Below, piece by piece: positions 11,601 to 21,594 of a stretch of 64,000 nucleotides of DNA (position 1 is its first letter; each line of letters starts with the position of its first letter). The DNA is taken from contig LUCM01009810.1 of the NCBI GenBank assembly GCA_008360955.1, positions 19,956 through 83,955 of the forward strand. Direction: 5' to 3'. Made by a program: the position numbers and the translations under genes. The notes under the pieces were generated by a model. That model saw only the letters and a program-made list of their open reading frames with translations, was not told the origin of the DNA and ran no database searches. The stretch comes from Fasciolopsis buskii (lineage: Eukaryota > Platyhelminthes > Trematoda > Plagiorchiida > Fasciolidae).

Positions 11601-14600
11601 GCAGCGGGATTTGTTGCTCAAACGGGGCGATTTGATCATCACGTACGTCTTACTGGTTGTTGACTAAAAGTAAACAGTATGAGGATGAGCGGGTACGAGG
11701 GAAATTTTCCGACCGTTACCGCTGATCCAGCATATGTTCCTGGTATACTTAGTTATTCTGACACTGGTTCACCTCAGTTGGCTTTACTTACCAAAAACTG
11801 AATCCCCAAATCTGCAGTGTATGTGGATGCTTTCTGTTGCAATGTACGATCAAGATACACGGGTCGCTCAAATTTAATTGGTCAGTGGTTAGCTGGCGAA
11901 CTAGAGGACTGGGTTGCTGGGTCTAATATTGACCGTGAGCAGTATATGGATGAATCTGAGACTAGCGTATACAGCGTCAGAGTGCAGGAAGTTCACAAGA
12001 ATCTCATGATTCAGAATGGAATAACTGAGTTAACTTCATGTGACGTTTCGTTGTCCGTGAGCCTCTAGTATCCATGTCATCGATTGCTTTTTGTCGTCTA
12101 TTTTTTTTGACTGGCAGTGGTCAAGTGGATTAAGCGTCTGTCACCGAGAGTGCCAGAGGTACGAATCCCAGATCTGCCGGTCGCTTTGGTAGTAGATAGC
12201 AACTTTAATGCAACCTTACGTGGTTCCATTCCACTCCAAGTTTCAGAGTACGAATTGCCAGTTTCCCCTCGTTCTCTGGTAGTGGGTCCTAGTGGCTATG
12301 GGGTCTATCCGTCCCACTGCACTCATTCTCCAAGCGTATCATAAGTTTAATGGAAGAGGCATGCTCCTTAGCCACTAGGGCCCATCACATGGCGGGGCGG
12401 GAGTCGACAACCATGATTCTGAAACTTGAAGTGGCATGGAACACATAAGGTCTCAGTAAATCAGGTGTAGTAATGACCTCGTGACGCCCTAGGATTGTTC
12501 TTAACTACTGTGAACTCGACTGGAATGAACATAAGTCCTGCTAAAATTGCAGCTACTTACGAGATTCATATGACTGGGTTGAAAGTACACATACGATGTA
12601 CTCAGTTACGATTTCAGGTTTTCCAAACATGCCTTTGTTTTGATCTAACACACGGTTTATGGAACAGTTTGAGATTACTAAACGGTAGTCAGACGCTGCT
12701 TATTACAAAAGTACTTGGTACCATGACTTTATCCTTCGATTCTTCAGATACGAATTACTATAATGTTTTGATTGTTGTAGAATCCTAATTTGGATCCTTC
12801 AAGTAAAGTGCACAAAAGGTACGATCACGTTTTTAAAGAATACTGTCTCTAACGTTTCCTAGTTCCAGCGATCCCCCATGAGGCTTAATTTCCCAACCGA
12901 GTTTTCTGGTGTATGATTCATTTTGCGGATTCACTGAGGACAGATGACTGGCATGTTTGAATCAAAATGGGATCGAAATCACAGGAATTTAATAGGTCTT
13001 GCAATCACTTTGGTAATAGACAGAAATACGCTGTCACCCGGTTCGTTGTCACATCTGACCTAATGAGACTCTATGTGTTCTATGCTACACCAAGTTTTAG
13101 GGTCACGGTTGCCGGATCTCTCTTCCTTCGTGACGTGTAGCGGGCCCGAGTGGCTATGGATATCTTCCTTCCACTGCCCTCGTCATCAAAAAAATTAATT
13201 ACCACCACTGCCGGCTTGCCTGTTTGAAGTGAATGGTCCATGCGATAATTTATATTTGGTAGGTAAAAACAACAAAATGCACGTGAAGCCAATGCAAAAG
13301 CATTCGCTTACTCTTGTCGTTCCTTAGCTTTTCGAATTTTACTGTACTCATGTATTGTACGCGATTTACTGATGAATGACCTCACAATGTCTATTTTATT
13401 CCAGTGACTCGTGCTATCTTTTGGGCTCGGCTGTTGTTTATAGGGCCATGTCTGCAATCATTACTTTTGTTGGGGCAGATCTCAGCTCCACATTTGCTCT
13501 TGTACAAGCACTCAACCGCATTCTGCTCACTCAGCCGGCATTACATGAATTTCGCAATTCTCTGCGAGCTATCAACACTGAGGTTAGTAAGACTAAATAA
13601 TTATCCCATTTCGCTTGACTTCCGCGCAATATGAGAGCGCAATTTCATCATTAGCTCTACTAAGCTTTTTAAATTCAGTTGTTGGAAGCCTTGCGTGATT
13701 GGGATTTCAATGCAGGGGATTTATTATCGAGTATGTATTTCGTCTTAATTTAATTGCTCGCATGCTTGGTCCCCTTTCAGTACCGTGTGATTAAGCTCTC
13801 ATCTTCCATACACTTTGACGCGATACTGTCTGATTTCGGCAGTGTTTACTGTTTTCCACCTGTTCACGAATAGCTATCACTAAACAACAACCTCTCTTGG
13901 AGGATTTTTTGATATCCGGCCGTAAGATTTCGCTTTCAATTCCTAATTCAGCATGATGATGCTATGAAGCCGAATCATCTAATTGTTTTGTTTGCAAAAT
14001 GATCCATGAACTGTTTGGTTCTATTGAATCTATTGTGTGGACTGCCTAAGTGCACAATCACCGACCTTCTGACTTCGATCGAATCCAAGATCCTCGGGTC
14101 TTTGCAATAATCTTTGCGTGAGACATGGAGTGTAACACCCCGCAGAGACATATGTTCCCCTTGAGATGTTTAGAACCTCTGTGGTTCTATAATGCGTCGA
14201 AATTTCCCTATGTTTCTGGTTTATCGTTTAGTTTTACTAACTGTTTTAAATTCAGCACTGTTCTGCGAAAACAATTATCTGGCTAAATGTCCCTTAGTTC
14301 CATTGTTTCACAAGAGCTCCCAAATCATATCTGTCTAGTTGTGTCTACCTTGGTGAAGTCTCTTTTTATCGGGGTTTGATGTAATTTGCGTATTTACCAA
14401 CTGGATTCAGGATGGATGTCATCTTCTTGAACAACTATATCGGGCCTGGTCTTACAATCCGGTGGCACTTCTTTCGTTGCTTTTACTGACGCAGAACTAT
14501 CAACAATGCAGTCGATTGATCAAGTCATTGTATCCTTTTCGCGTTTGTTATCCCCATTTACGTCCCCTAAGGATCTGTTTCGCGTCATTTGGATCTGAAT

Positions 14601-17600
14601 CAAGACATTTAATCTGTAAAGAAACGATGTAGCAGTCGGGCATCGGTGCATCGACATGCGATCCTAATTCACTCATTGTCAGCGGTGCTATTCTGGGTCA
14701 ACCGTATATCAAATCGGTCGTGGGGTGAGACACGTTAGTTATGGTGTTTGCTGCCCCAGTTAGTTTTGGGATGTCCGAAATTAACTTTTAACCTGAATTC
14801 CAGCTCGCCAATTGAAGCAAATGTTTTGTGTCAGAAAAGGGGGGACGTTGTCTTTTTCATCCCAGGAATCTTCAGTCGATTCGGTCTCAACGGCTGCCAC
14901 CCGTTCTCATTTATTCTAGTGGGGGAAGCAGAGAGGCAGTCATTTATTAATCAAAATCAGATCATTTAATTATGTTCCCTATGCCTGGCACTCATCGACT
15001 GACGTGATCAGTGCGACGTCATCACAGCTGGATTGGTCTTTGATCAGAGTAATGAATATGGGGAGTCAATATTCACTACCTTCACAGAAGCAACGGCTCT
15101 TCTCTCAAAAAGTTCCTTAATTGGATCATTCATAACTCAGCTTCACTTAAGCGGTATTCAATGTCGATGGCTCTGGAGACAACACTTCACTTTCAAATCT
15201 TTTATCTTATTTGTGCCAAGGTCCAAGTACCCACACCTGTGTGATTGCCACATTTGTTTGATTTAACGAGTCACCTTCTGATCGCTTCGTTCTTTTAGTT
15301 CGTTTTCCGCTTCACATGTTTAAAGTCACTTTGCAGGGTTGCAGCGATCACTCATGCTGATTGGCCGCTGCGTTTCTGCTTTCTAACATCCACCTGGTGT
15401 CAGTTAGGGACTCCCAGCCAATGTGGACAACTTGGTTTCAGATTTGTTGGGCTTTCTGAACGCATTCAGAAATTGTCACAACCCCAAAGCTTGCTCGATT
15501 TTACTGAGCGCGTCTTGCCGGTGGCCCTTCAGCCCCCAACCAATGAATTGGCTTGGTTTAGCCTTGACAAATGAAGCAATGACGGCACCCGGAACAATCA
15601 CAGCATTTACAATGAAAAATAATCTTTTATAGAACCACAGGGATCGGTTTTTGCAAGATCTATTTACTTTACAGCTCAGCTTGCCTAGTTGGGAACGATG
15701 CTACGCAGTTGAGAACAGGTGTAATCAGAGTGATAAAACGGCACCTCAATGGTGAATGATGATAAGGGAGCCTGTATCCCATGAAAGAAGGAAGAACACG
15801 TCTGAAGCAATGCACTGTCAGGCATAATACGTCTTGGCATGTCCGTTCCTATAATTTATTTGTCATAGCTTTTCCAAGCGCTTGTGGTCAGTTGTTTGCC
15901 TTAACAGTTTGTCATATTTGTATCCTAAAGTGGCGAGCTCGAAATCACAGTGGATATGTTGATCGAGATGGATCAGTTAATTCGAATGATTGAGTCACCT
16001 ATCTTCACTGGTGAGTCCGTACTGTTATTCTCGTCTCAAAGTTATTCTAAAACTACTAATTTGAAATTTGCGTCGGTTCTACTGTGCCATTGCCAAGGCT
16101 GCCGCGTATCTAGCAGTGCACAGCTCGGTTTTTACAAAAGTGGTTACGGGTATGCCTCTCGCACCATGCTGTTTGAAATCGTGCCATAAAGATCGGTTGC
16201 TAAGTGGTTTCTCATCGTCATTTTATCCACTTGTACTCATTGTCCCTGAAAATGGATTCACTCTTAACGGAGACTGAAAATTTCTGTTAACTGCCATCTT
16301 ACGGTTGGGACGATAAAAATGATGTAATTCCCAGACATCGTGGTAGTATCATTTGCTTGTATTTCTGAAATTTTTTCGTTTCATAATACGACTTTCATCG
16401 CGTAGGTAATTTCAATACTGCTCGTACCCTTTCCTGAAACAGTCGAGTATTACTTACTGTTGGATACCTGTTATTTTGAAACTGACGCATTTCAGTTACT
16501 AACAGTTGCCTTCTGTATCTTTTATCTTCCAGAATAATGAGTGCCTTTCTGTGATTAAGCAATATTCGGGCCCATGTTTGTTATCTTCTCTCATATTCAA
16601 AGTTATAAAGTCCTGTTAATCGTTTTGTGTTAGATCATGTTTGGTCTTCTGTAGGTCACTTCCACCAAAAACATAAGCTTACGAAAATGTGATGACCGCC
16701 GAAACCATCTGCAACTGTATAGCATGTACACTACTTGGCTTTTAGTCAGTTACTTTTCCTTCCTTGGTGACGTTCCATGATTCTTTTTTTGTCTATTTCT
16801 GTATTCCTTTTTGTTATTGTTTCATGAGCAGCCCTTAGAATGCATTTACTAGACAAACGTTTCAGCGCGGATCTGCGAGAGACTTTGTACTGCCTACTTA
16901 TGTGCTTACCCCAAACTGGAGCATTCGAGATGCTTGGCAATCGACTACGCTCTATACCTCCGGTGGATTGCCTATCTGATTGGCAAGTGTAAGTCGTTTG
17001 ATCACGTTCACCGCGCTGCCACCCACATCGTTGGATTTAAGTTCCATAAACCTTGACCAATCCATTAACATCGCGCTACTTATTTATTCATAGTATACAG
17101 TCAAAATGCGTTGAGGTTATGATGCGAACACTTATGTTCTGCTTGCTTTTTTCCCAGAGCAATTCGATTGGTAACCAGTTTGTAAATATCCGGACCAAAC
17201 GACGTAAGGAGTGTATCGAAAAATCGATGCGCCATGTATTGGTTTTTATTGTGAATGATATAATGTTAATAACACAGCGTTGTTGGTAGTCGAAACGTTG
17301 GCGCATTACATCTACCAACAACGCTGTGTTATTAACATTATATCATTCACAATATGTTCTGCTTGCTTCGTAAAATTTGTTCTTTTCTATTCCACACCCC
17401 AGTATTGGGGTAAGGATGCCCAAAAGCTAGTCGTGGTGTCAGGAGCAAAACCATGTGTAACTGGTCGCAGACAGGAACGTGGTGGTCATATTGGTTCTTA
17501 GAGTTTATCAAGACCGCGTCTGCCTCGCTAAATAAGCAACAGCAGGTGCGACGTGGTGACCTTTTGCCTCTCAAGCATTGTTTTTATGAAGTACCGCAAC

Positions 17601-20600
17601 AACCTGCTTATACATTTCAGATAACGAATATAGCCCGCTTCTGAACGGGTTCCTAGCATTCTCCTCCTAGCAGTAGAGCAACGACCGAATTCCTCGGTCA
17701 CCGGTTTTACTAGAAGTCCTGTGTTTCTACGCTGATCTAAATTTTTCAAAATGTTTCCGAACCGGCCAGCAAGTTTGCGAACATTTCAGTGTCTGGTGCT
17801 CTATCCCGGACCGTTTTTCGTTCAGTTCACTTCAGTTAGTACTAGCATTAGCGTTGCATCCGGGGATCTCGTGGACCCCGAACCTGTAGTCTAATCGCAG
17901 CTACACGAGCTAGTCCATTGTTCGAAGTTCTCATTCTTGTTTGCTATATCAATGACTGGTCACTCCGGACCATCCTCCAGCCGTTATTTGTCTCGAAGAT
18001 AAGCGTAGAACAGGATAGTCGTTCTGTGGACATGCGCAAAGCATATCGCAACGAACTTTACCTATTCTGATTTAGTGCCTGTTCTAAAGGCTGAACTCTA
18101 TGACCCAGTACATTACGCCTTATTTCTAAGCTACTGATACAGTTATCCTACCATATTCTACCATTAACATGGTGACAACGGTGTTCAAATACCGGTGTTC
18201 ACATATCTTCTTTTCTGAACGGCCATGTTTTAGAGCCGTACTCTGACTTCGGTGTCCAATTTAGTAACGGTCACGCAAATAACCGCTCTACTGTAATGGA
18301 CAGTGAACGTGAAAGTAGATTAGTTTGAATTAGCTGGCACTCGTGGTAGATTCTACGAAGTGTCTTCTATTATTTCCCTCTGTGCACTGTCCTCCACTTC
18401 TACCGTTCTAGGAGCACATGACCTCTTCATAGGCTTACGTCAAATCATGTTTCAGTGTTTCGTAGAACTAAACCTTTGGAATGATGATCAGGCTTCTGTG
18501 GCGGTTGTAGCACAGATTTACTTAGGTCGCCCAGCTGGTGGGGCCGCAAAGTGTCTGAGACTGCCACGATCAGCTGTTTGTGATGGATGTTTTGGTTCTG
18601 AAGTGTGCTGTAACTAACTTATTCCCACATGTTATCTAATCACGGACGTTATTTTCTACTACCTAAAGTCATCTTAGGACGCATTCTGAGCTTGTGAATA
18701 TGCATGTAGCCTTCGTTTTCAGCGTAAAACCATTTGAAATTGGAAAATACCAACCTGGAGGAATGTGCGCACCCCGTGAGGAAATTCATGCAATTTCTCC
18801 GCTATGGTATCAATAAGTGCTGATCGGCCCGCGTAATTGGTAGGGGGTTTTTACCCATTATCGCAACCACTCTTTAGCCGGCATAAACACGGCAAGTAAA
18901 ATTCCTTCATTAATAGATCCTTTGTTTTCCATGGTTTGTAGTTAGTTCCGTCTGTTTGTCAACAGGTGAAGGGGAATTCCAGTTTACATCAAGGTGACTC
19001 TTGAACTCAGTCATTTGACTGCCCCGCTGTCTGCTCATTTTGCTAACGTAACAATTAAGCAATTTGTTGTCGAAACTGAAAGTTGTCGTAAGCTCATGAG
19101 TTAGATTGTGGATTGATGGAAAGTCTTAATCGATATCCTGAGCCCAATTCAGTACTTTAACGTAAAAGAAGACATTTTTGCGATAATCTACCAGGACAAC
19201 TTATTAAGAAAAAGCCTGAGAACGGAACTTTTGTCATATGGTAACAGGACAACCACCTTACTTTCAGCAGTCCATGGGGAAGTAATTCATTCATTTCTCA
19301 CCAGAGAAGTATTTGGAAATGCATATACCTCCAATTCTGATATGATATGTAATAAGTTTATGAGAATAGCGGTTATTTAACAACATTCCACAAAAATCTA
19401 GGTCCCAATGGCATTTCTTTCGACGTGCAATTTACTTCGCCTGCAAATGTCTGATTTTCGGTTATCCGTCAGATACATAGCTAGTCATTTCTAAAGTGAA
19501 ATCCTTTGAGAAGCCTGATCCAGCATCTTTATATCGACAGTGACAGTTTCTGTGAACAGTGACATCTTGCGAGTAACCGTTATAATAACACTATTCTTGA
19601 ATTTCACGAATATATATGTATATACATTGTACATGTATTTATATGTAATTCTCTGACCACCGTGGGATGCGATTGATTTTCTCCATGTATGGCGTACGTT
19701 TGACGTAGTTCTTTGTTTAATACAATACAAATGGTAGCCTTGTTTAGTTTACGGCACTGGAAAAGCTTAAGGTTAAATTTACAGGTTCTTTAATCACTTC
19801 ATCAGCCTATACACTGACACCAAAAGATTGTACTGTTTCTATCTCCCTGCTTTACTGATGCGATAACAACGCACGGGATTAACTCAAAGGGCCTAAATGA
19901 CCTTGGCTCAAGGTCACCCTTCATCTGATTCAAGATCCCTGAATGAATGTTTCTCTGATCGTGGTCAACCATGATTATTAGACCCAAGTTAAAACAAAAT
20001 ACGTCAATTAATAGATCTGTCGGACAAGCGAGCATGTTTTCGTTTATTAATGCAAACCAGGATAGATTCTAAGACTTCCAAAATCGTCTATGAAGTTTCT
20101 GTCCTTTAATAGAATTTATGTTTTCATGTTCGGACGAGTTTACACAGACGATCCAAGTCACCCATGTTGAACTGGCCTTATTACACCACAAGCTGATACA
20201 CTAAGGCGAAGCTATGAATAAATTTGTGATATTTGTTTTCGCTTCTTTTTACTCCGTAAGTATTAAAACCCCTAGAATATTACCAAAGGAAATTTGAGTA
20301 GATCACAACCGGTGGTAACTAAGTATATCGTAAGTAGTATCTAGATGAGTGAACAAAATTCTCGCGGAAGGACATTGCCGGTTCCACGGTTACTGCCGCT
20401 TAGTGTGTCGTAGAATGAGTTTTCAGCTGATGCGTAGTAACATCCACATATCTCTTCTTTACAATTATCTAAGCGTCCAATCACAGAGGTTTTCTGTCCC
20501 TTCACACAGACTCACAGGTTTCCCTCAGCCGAATTTGCAATTAATTCGTAAACATTTGCAGTTCGACCAATTATTCGAACAGTTCATGTCCATTCAGAAA

Positions 20601-21594
20601 CGATGTGCCGCAAAGCGTCTGATAGCACCAAAATCGTCACGCGGCGTCAGTTCGACTGAGATGATTTCCTCAAACAAGGCAGAACGTTCCCCGGCAAACC
20701 TGAAGTCATCCGTGCATGATCATGCAAGTCCGTTTGTTGTTGGTTCCCCAACGGACTATCTCACCCAGGTAAAAATTATCCGGCACATTGTTCAATTCGT
20801 CATACGTTATGGTACCACTGTCCGAGGTTTGTGAACCAACTCCGTTTCATTCATTTATTTATTTAGTTCGTAAACTAGACAGTTTTATTTATTTTTGTGC
20901 ACTCGTTTGCTTGAAATGTCAATGTTCATGTTATCTGTTAGTTTGTCCCCAAATTAAGTTTACATTCTTTTCATTTATTTTACCAGATCAGCCAGCAGTG
21001 TTCGAGTCCGATATAATACTCCGTTTACTATGTTTTAATTGCCTTATAACTCCTTTGATTCCGTGCTATACGTGGTCGTCCGGCTGTGCTTGATACAAAA
21101 ACTGGGCGTCTCTGTTAATTTCATGAATCCTTATGCACAAACTCGGATTATAAAATCACATGTAGAAATGAAACAACTAATTTCGATTGCATCGTGTATC
21201 CAAGTATCGATTACTAGTACCCGTCAATATGAGATGATTTCCCGCTTTTAGCTAGGATATCGCTTAGCCTGTCTACACCATCAAGTCACGCTTCTATAAG
21301 TTAATGTTGCACTGAATCTTATTCCTGAAAGTTTGTGTCTCAGTGCAGTTCTGAACGCTCTGTTGCTTTGAAAACTATAAGATGATTTTGTTTAGCTTTT
21401 CGGAACATTGCTTCTCATTAAGTTAGTTTGCCTCATAAAAAATGTTTCCCATTCCAGAGCTATTTTAGTCTATTTCCTCGCGATATGTCACTACGCGTAA
21501 AATATTTCTTTTTTCCTCCCAATAACAATAGAGTCTTTCAAACTTGGGCATCAACGTCTCGGTGAACATGGACGCGAACCCGGTCACTGTCTGA
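5541..21594 (+). CDS. VAC14: VAC14 homologue, C-terminal part (gene-level span, nine exons)
   Basis: VAC14 is the scaffold of the PIKfyve-FIG4 complex, which makes and turns over PI(3,5)P2 on endosome and lysosome membranes. Nine + strand segments with GT-AG borders join in phase into about 533 codons and follow the human protein in order: 5541-5679, 6280-6574, 11329-11642, 13405-13582, 14411-14529, 15931-16010, 16832-16988, 20510-20768 and 21532-21594. Good landmarks are LALRWIEVLSK, QALNRILLTQPAL, LLLLTQNYQQ, IEMDQLIRMIESPIFT and LLMCLPQTGAFEML. The last five or six exons cover the FIG4-binding C-terminal domain. Human VAC14 has 782 residues, so about 310 N-terminal residues (HEAT repeats) must lie left of the window. 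A possible extra exon at 13679-13730 does not fit the phase. Identity is firm; the last exon is the least certain. Confidence 0.9.
5785..5885 (+). repeat. Possible SINE family 1 body fragment in VAC14 intron
   Basis: GCCACTTCAAGTTTCAGGATCATG resembles the SINE body at 12222-12260 and its inverted partner at 12390-12445. The match is a single block of about 25 bases plus weaker similarity, so the call is tentative. Confidence 0.35.
6280..6574 (+). CDS. VAC14: VAC14 exon
   Basis: The acceptor TTTTTTCTAG precedes 6280 and the donor GAA|GTAGGC follows 6574. The first base completes a glycine codon with the previous exon, and the exon ends in phase 0. It encodes a 98-residue segment in which QIICTDAILEATCRLLNHQG, LAALRWIEVLSKV and LPTMLTLLSDPACE match human VAC14 around LHLDGIVQVLNCHLSDTAIG and ILLQTLSDESDEV. 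These are HEAT-type helices before the FIG4-binding domain. Confidence 0.9.
6878..6893. repeat. (CA)8 microsatellite
   Basis: Eight CA units sit inside a VAC14 intron. Confidence 0.9.
7142..7184. repeat. (TA)n microsatellite
   Basis: An almost pure TA run of about 43 bases, interrupted once by ATTATAC, lies in the same VAC14 intron. Confidence 0.9.
11329..11642 (+). CDS. VAC14: VAC14 exon
   Basis: The acceptor is AATTTTTCACAG and the donor is AC|GTACGT. It starts in phase 0 and ends in phase 2. It encodes 104 full codons with VVHSTLRLVGNLC (HEAT-like, matching VILKDLEVLAEIAS), a variable linker, then LLDKQRDLLLKRGDLIIT, which matches the human LLKRFSSERKLLEVRGPFIIR stretch at the start of the FIG4-binding domain. 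Confidence 0.9.
12112..12345 (+). mobile_element. tRNA-derived SINE (family 1)
   Basis: The head has an A-box-like TGGTCAAGTGG at 12118-12128 and a B-box-like GGTACGAATCCC at 12158-12169, spaced as in a tRNA gene, so it looks derived from a leucine- or serine-type tRNA. The body follows with TTTGGTAGTAGATAG, CCACTCCAAGTTTCAGAGT and GGTCCTAGTGGCTATGGGG. The same order of head and body blocks occurs reversed at 37170-37480 and, with more decay, at 12950-13190. It is not an intact tRNA gene, because the cloverleaf cannot be completed downstream of the B box. Confidence 0.7.
12222..12447. repeat. Imperfect inverted repeat formed by two SINE bodies
   Basis: Bases 12222-12320 of the SINE body pair imperfectly with the reverse complement of 12340-12447: CCACTCCAAGTTTCAGA against CCACTTCAAGTTTCAGA, and GGTCCTAGTGGCTATGG against GGCCCTAGTGGCTAAGG. 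This gives a foldback of about 225 bases with a short loop inside a transcribed VAC14 intron. The simplest cause is tail-to-tail insertion of two copies. Confidence 0.65.
12950..13190 (+). mobile_element. SINE family 1, decayed copy
   Basis: CACTTTGGTAATAGACAG near 13005, CTACACCAAGTTTTAGGGTCACGG near 13084 and CCCGAGTGGCTATGG near 13145 follow the block order of the SINE at 12112-12345 in the same orientation. The tRNA-like head is too decayed to show its promoter boxes. Confidence 0.5.
13405..13582 (+). CDS. VAC14: VAC14 exon
   Basis: The acceptor is TTTTATTCCAG and the donor is GAG|GTTAGT. Its first base completes a threonine codon with the previous exon, and it ends in phase 0. The 59 codons include TFALVQALNRILLTQPALHE and FRNSLRAINTE, matching human [29 protein letters not shown] in the FIG4-binding domain. 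Confidence 0.92.
13679..13730 (+). CDS. Possible extra VAC14 mini-exon, phase-incompatible
   Basis: TTTTAAATTCAG precedes and GA|GTATGT follows this 52-base segment. It would join in phase after the previous VAC14 exon and encode LLEALRDWDFNAGDLLS, but it ends in phase 1 while the next VAC14 exon at 14411 needs phase 0. Human VAC14 has no matching residues. It could be an alternative exon, a frame-breaking poison exon, a decoy, or one of a pair with a second unseen exon. Confidence 0.3.
14411..14529 (+). CDS. VAC14: VAC14 exon
   Basis: The acceptor is CAACTGGATTCAG and the donor is TT|GTATCC, which is weak, but the split TTT codon it makes with the next exon gives the conserved phenylalanine. 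The product contains HLLEQLYRAWSYNPVALLSL and LLTQNYQQCSRLIKS, close to human [20 protein letters not shown] and LTQNYRHAYDLIQKF. This is the best conserved core of the FIG4-binding domain. Confidence 0.92.
14530..15930 (+). other. VAC14 intron of 1.4 kb
   Basis: Starts GTATCC and ends TTGTATCCTAAAG. Several frames of 69-77 codons are open here but none shows a recognisable product. I see no transposon. Confidence 0.6.
15931..16010 (+). CDS. VAC14: VAC14 exon
   Basis: The acceptor is CCTAAAG and the donor is CTG|GTGAGT. The first base completes the split phenylalanine codon and the exon ends in phase 1. It encodes GELEITVDMLIEM followed by DQLIRMIESPIFT, nearly identical to human [26 protein letters not shown]. 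Confidence 0.93.
16832..16988 (+). CDS. VAC14: VAC14 exon
   Basis: The acceptor is TGTTTCATGAGCAG with a long pyrimidine tract and the donor is GT|GTAAGT. Two bases complete an alanine codon with the previous exon, and the exon ends in phase 2. It encodes LRMHLLDKRFSADLRETLYC, LLMCLPQTGAFEML and NRLRSIPP, matching human [34 protein letters not shown] and SHRLQCVP. Confidence 0.93.
17133..17368. repeat. 16-base direct repeat pair flanking the hairpin
   Basis: TATGTTCTGCTTGCTT occurs at 17133-17148 and again at 17353-17368, exactly 220 bases apart and in the same orientation. The second copy begins at the last two bases of the right hairpin arm. The repeat is long enough to be a real duplication and probably has the same origin as the hairpin. 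Confidence 0.8.
17247..17354. repeat. Perfect 43-bp inverted repeat (hairpin) with 22-base loop
   Basis: Bases 17247-17289 are the exact reverse complement of 17312-17354, starting TATTGTGAATGATATAATG, with loop 17290-17311 (TCGAAACGTTGGCGCATTAC plus two bases). No mismatch is present in 43 pairs, while nearby repeats are heavily decayed, so it is recent or under selection. The motif CGAAACGTTGG resembles sequence I associate with Penelope-like element ends and hammerhead cores, but the CTGATGA half of a hammerhead is not visible. An assembly or sequencing fold-back is also possible. Confidence 0.9.
17745..18345 (-). mobile_element. RTE-like retrotransposon, 3' fragment (family B, copy 3)
   Basis: The reverse complement reads in the order of copy 1: GGCTCTAAAACATGGCCGTT (copy 1 CGCTCCAAAACATGGTCATT), a segment corresponding to the RT C-terminus, then AATCAGAATAGGTAAAG, TTTGCGCATGTCCACAGAA and finally GGCTGGAGGA, CTAGCTCGTG and GGTTCGGGGTCCACGAG. 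It spans about 3560-3960 of copy 1. No open frame survives. It lies antisense in a VAC14 intron. Confidence 0.7.
20510..20768 (+). CDS. VAC14: VAC14 exon, C-terminal
   Basis: The acceptor TCTGTCCCTTCACACAG precedes 20510 and the donor CAG|GTAAAA follows 20768. The first base completes a valine codon, and the exon ends in phase 0. It encodes LTGFPQPNLQLIRKH and then LQFDQLFEQFMSIQKRCA, matching human VPNPELLQTED and IDYAELLQHFEKVQNKH close to the C-terminus. The serine-rich remainder is not conserved. If the donor were not used the frame would run on to a TGA at 20832-20834, giving an alternative C-terminus. Confidence 0.85.
20769..21531 (+). other. Last VAC14 intron
   Basis: Starts GTAAAA and ends TTTCTTTTTTCCTCCCAATAACAATAG. 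No other feature is recognised. Confidence 0.55.
21532..21594 (+). CDS. VAC14: Probable terminal VAC14 exon
   Basis: A strong pyrimidine tract and CAATAG precede 21532. In phase 0 the segment encodes 20 residues ending DANPVTV and a TGA stop at 21592-21594, about the length expected after LLQHFEKVQNKH in human VAC14. An AATAAA follows at 21774-21779. The peptide is too short to confirm by similarity. Use of an AG two bases later would shift the frame and give a longer hydrophobic tail, which looks less likely. Confidence 0.5.
   Translation, partial: SLSNLGINVSVNMDANPVTV

Larger units (their letters stand above)
11643..13404 (+). other. VAC14 intron of 1.76 kb with SINE copies
   Basis: Starts GTACGT and ends TTTTATTCCAG. 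It hosts a tRNA-derived SINE at 12112-12345, an inverted partial copy at 12340-12447 and a third, older copy at 12950-13190. Together these explain most of the intron length. Confidence 0.7.
16989..20509 (+). other. VAC14 intron of 3.5 kb
   Basis: Starts GTAAGT and ends CTGTCCCTTCACACAG. It holds the perfect hairpin at 17247-17354 and a reversed RTE-like fragment at 17745-18345. The stretch from 18350 to 20500 has short open frames, for example 18360-18617 and 19802-20035, but no recognisable product. Confidence 0.7.

Noticed and set aside
12112..12180. Possible tRNA gene with A and B boxes
   Set aside because: No acceptor stem can be closed and the sequence continues into a body shared by other copies. 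A SINE head explains it better.
17053..17501. Two open frames sharing the same peptide near 17260 and 17310
   Set aside because: The shared peptide comes from the two arms of the perfect inverted repeat, not from a repeated protein domain.
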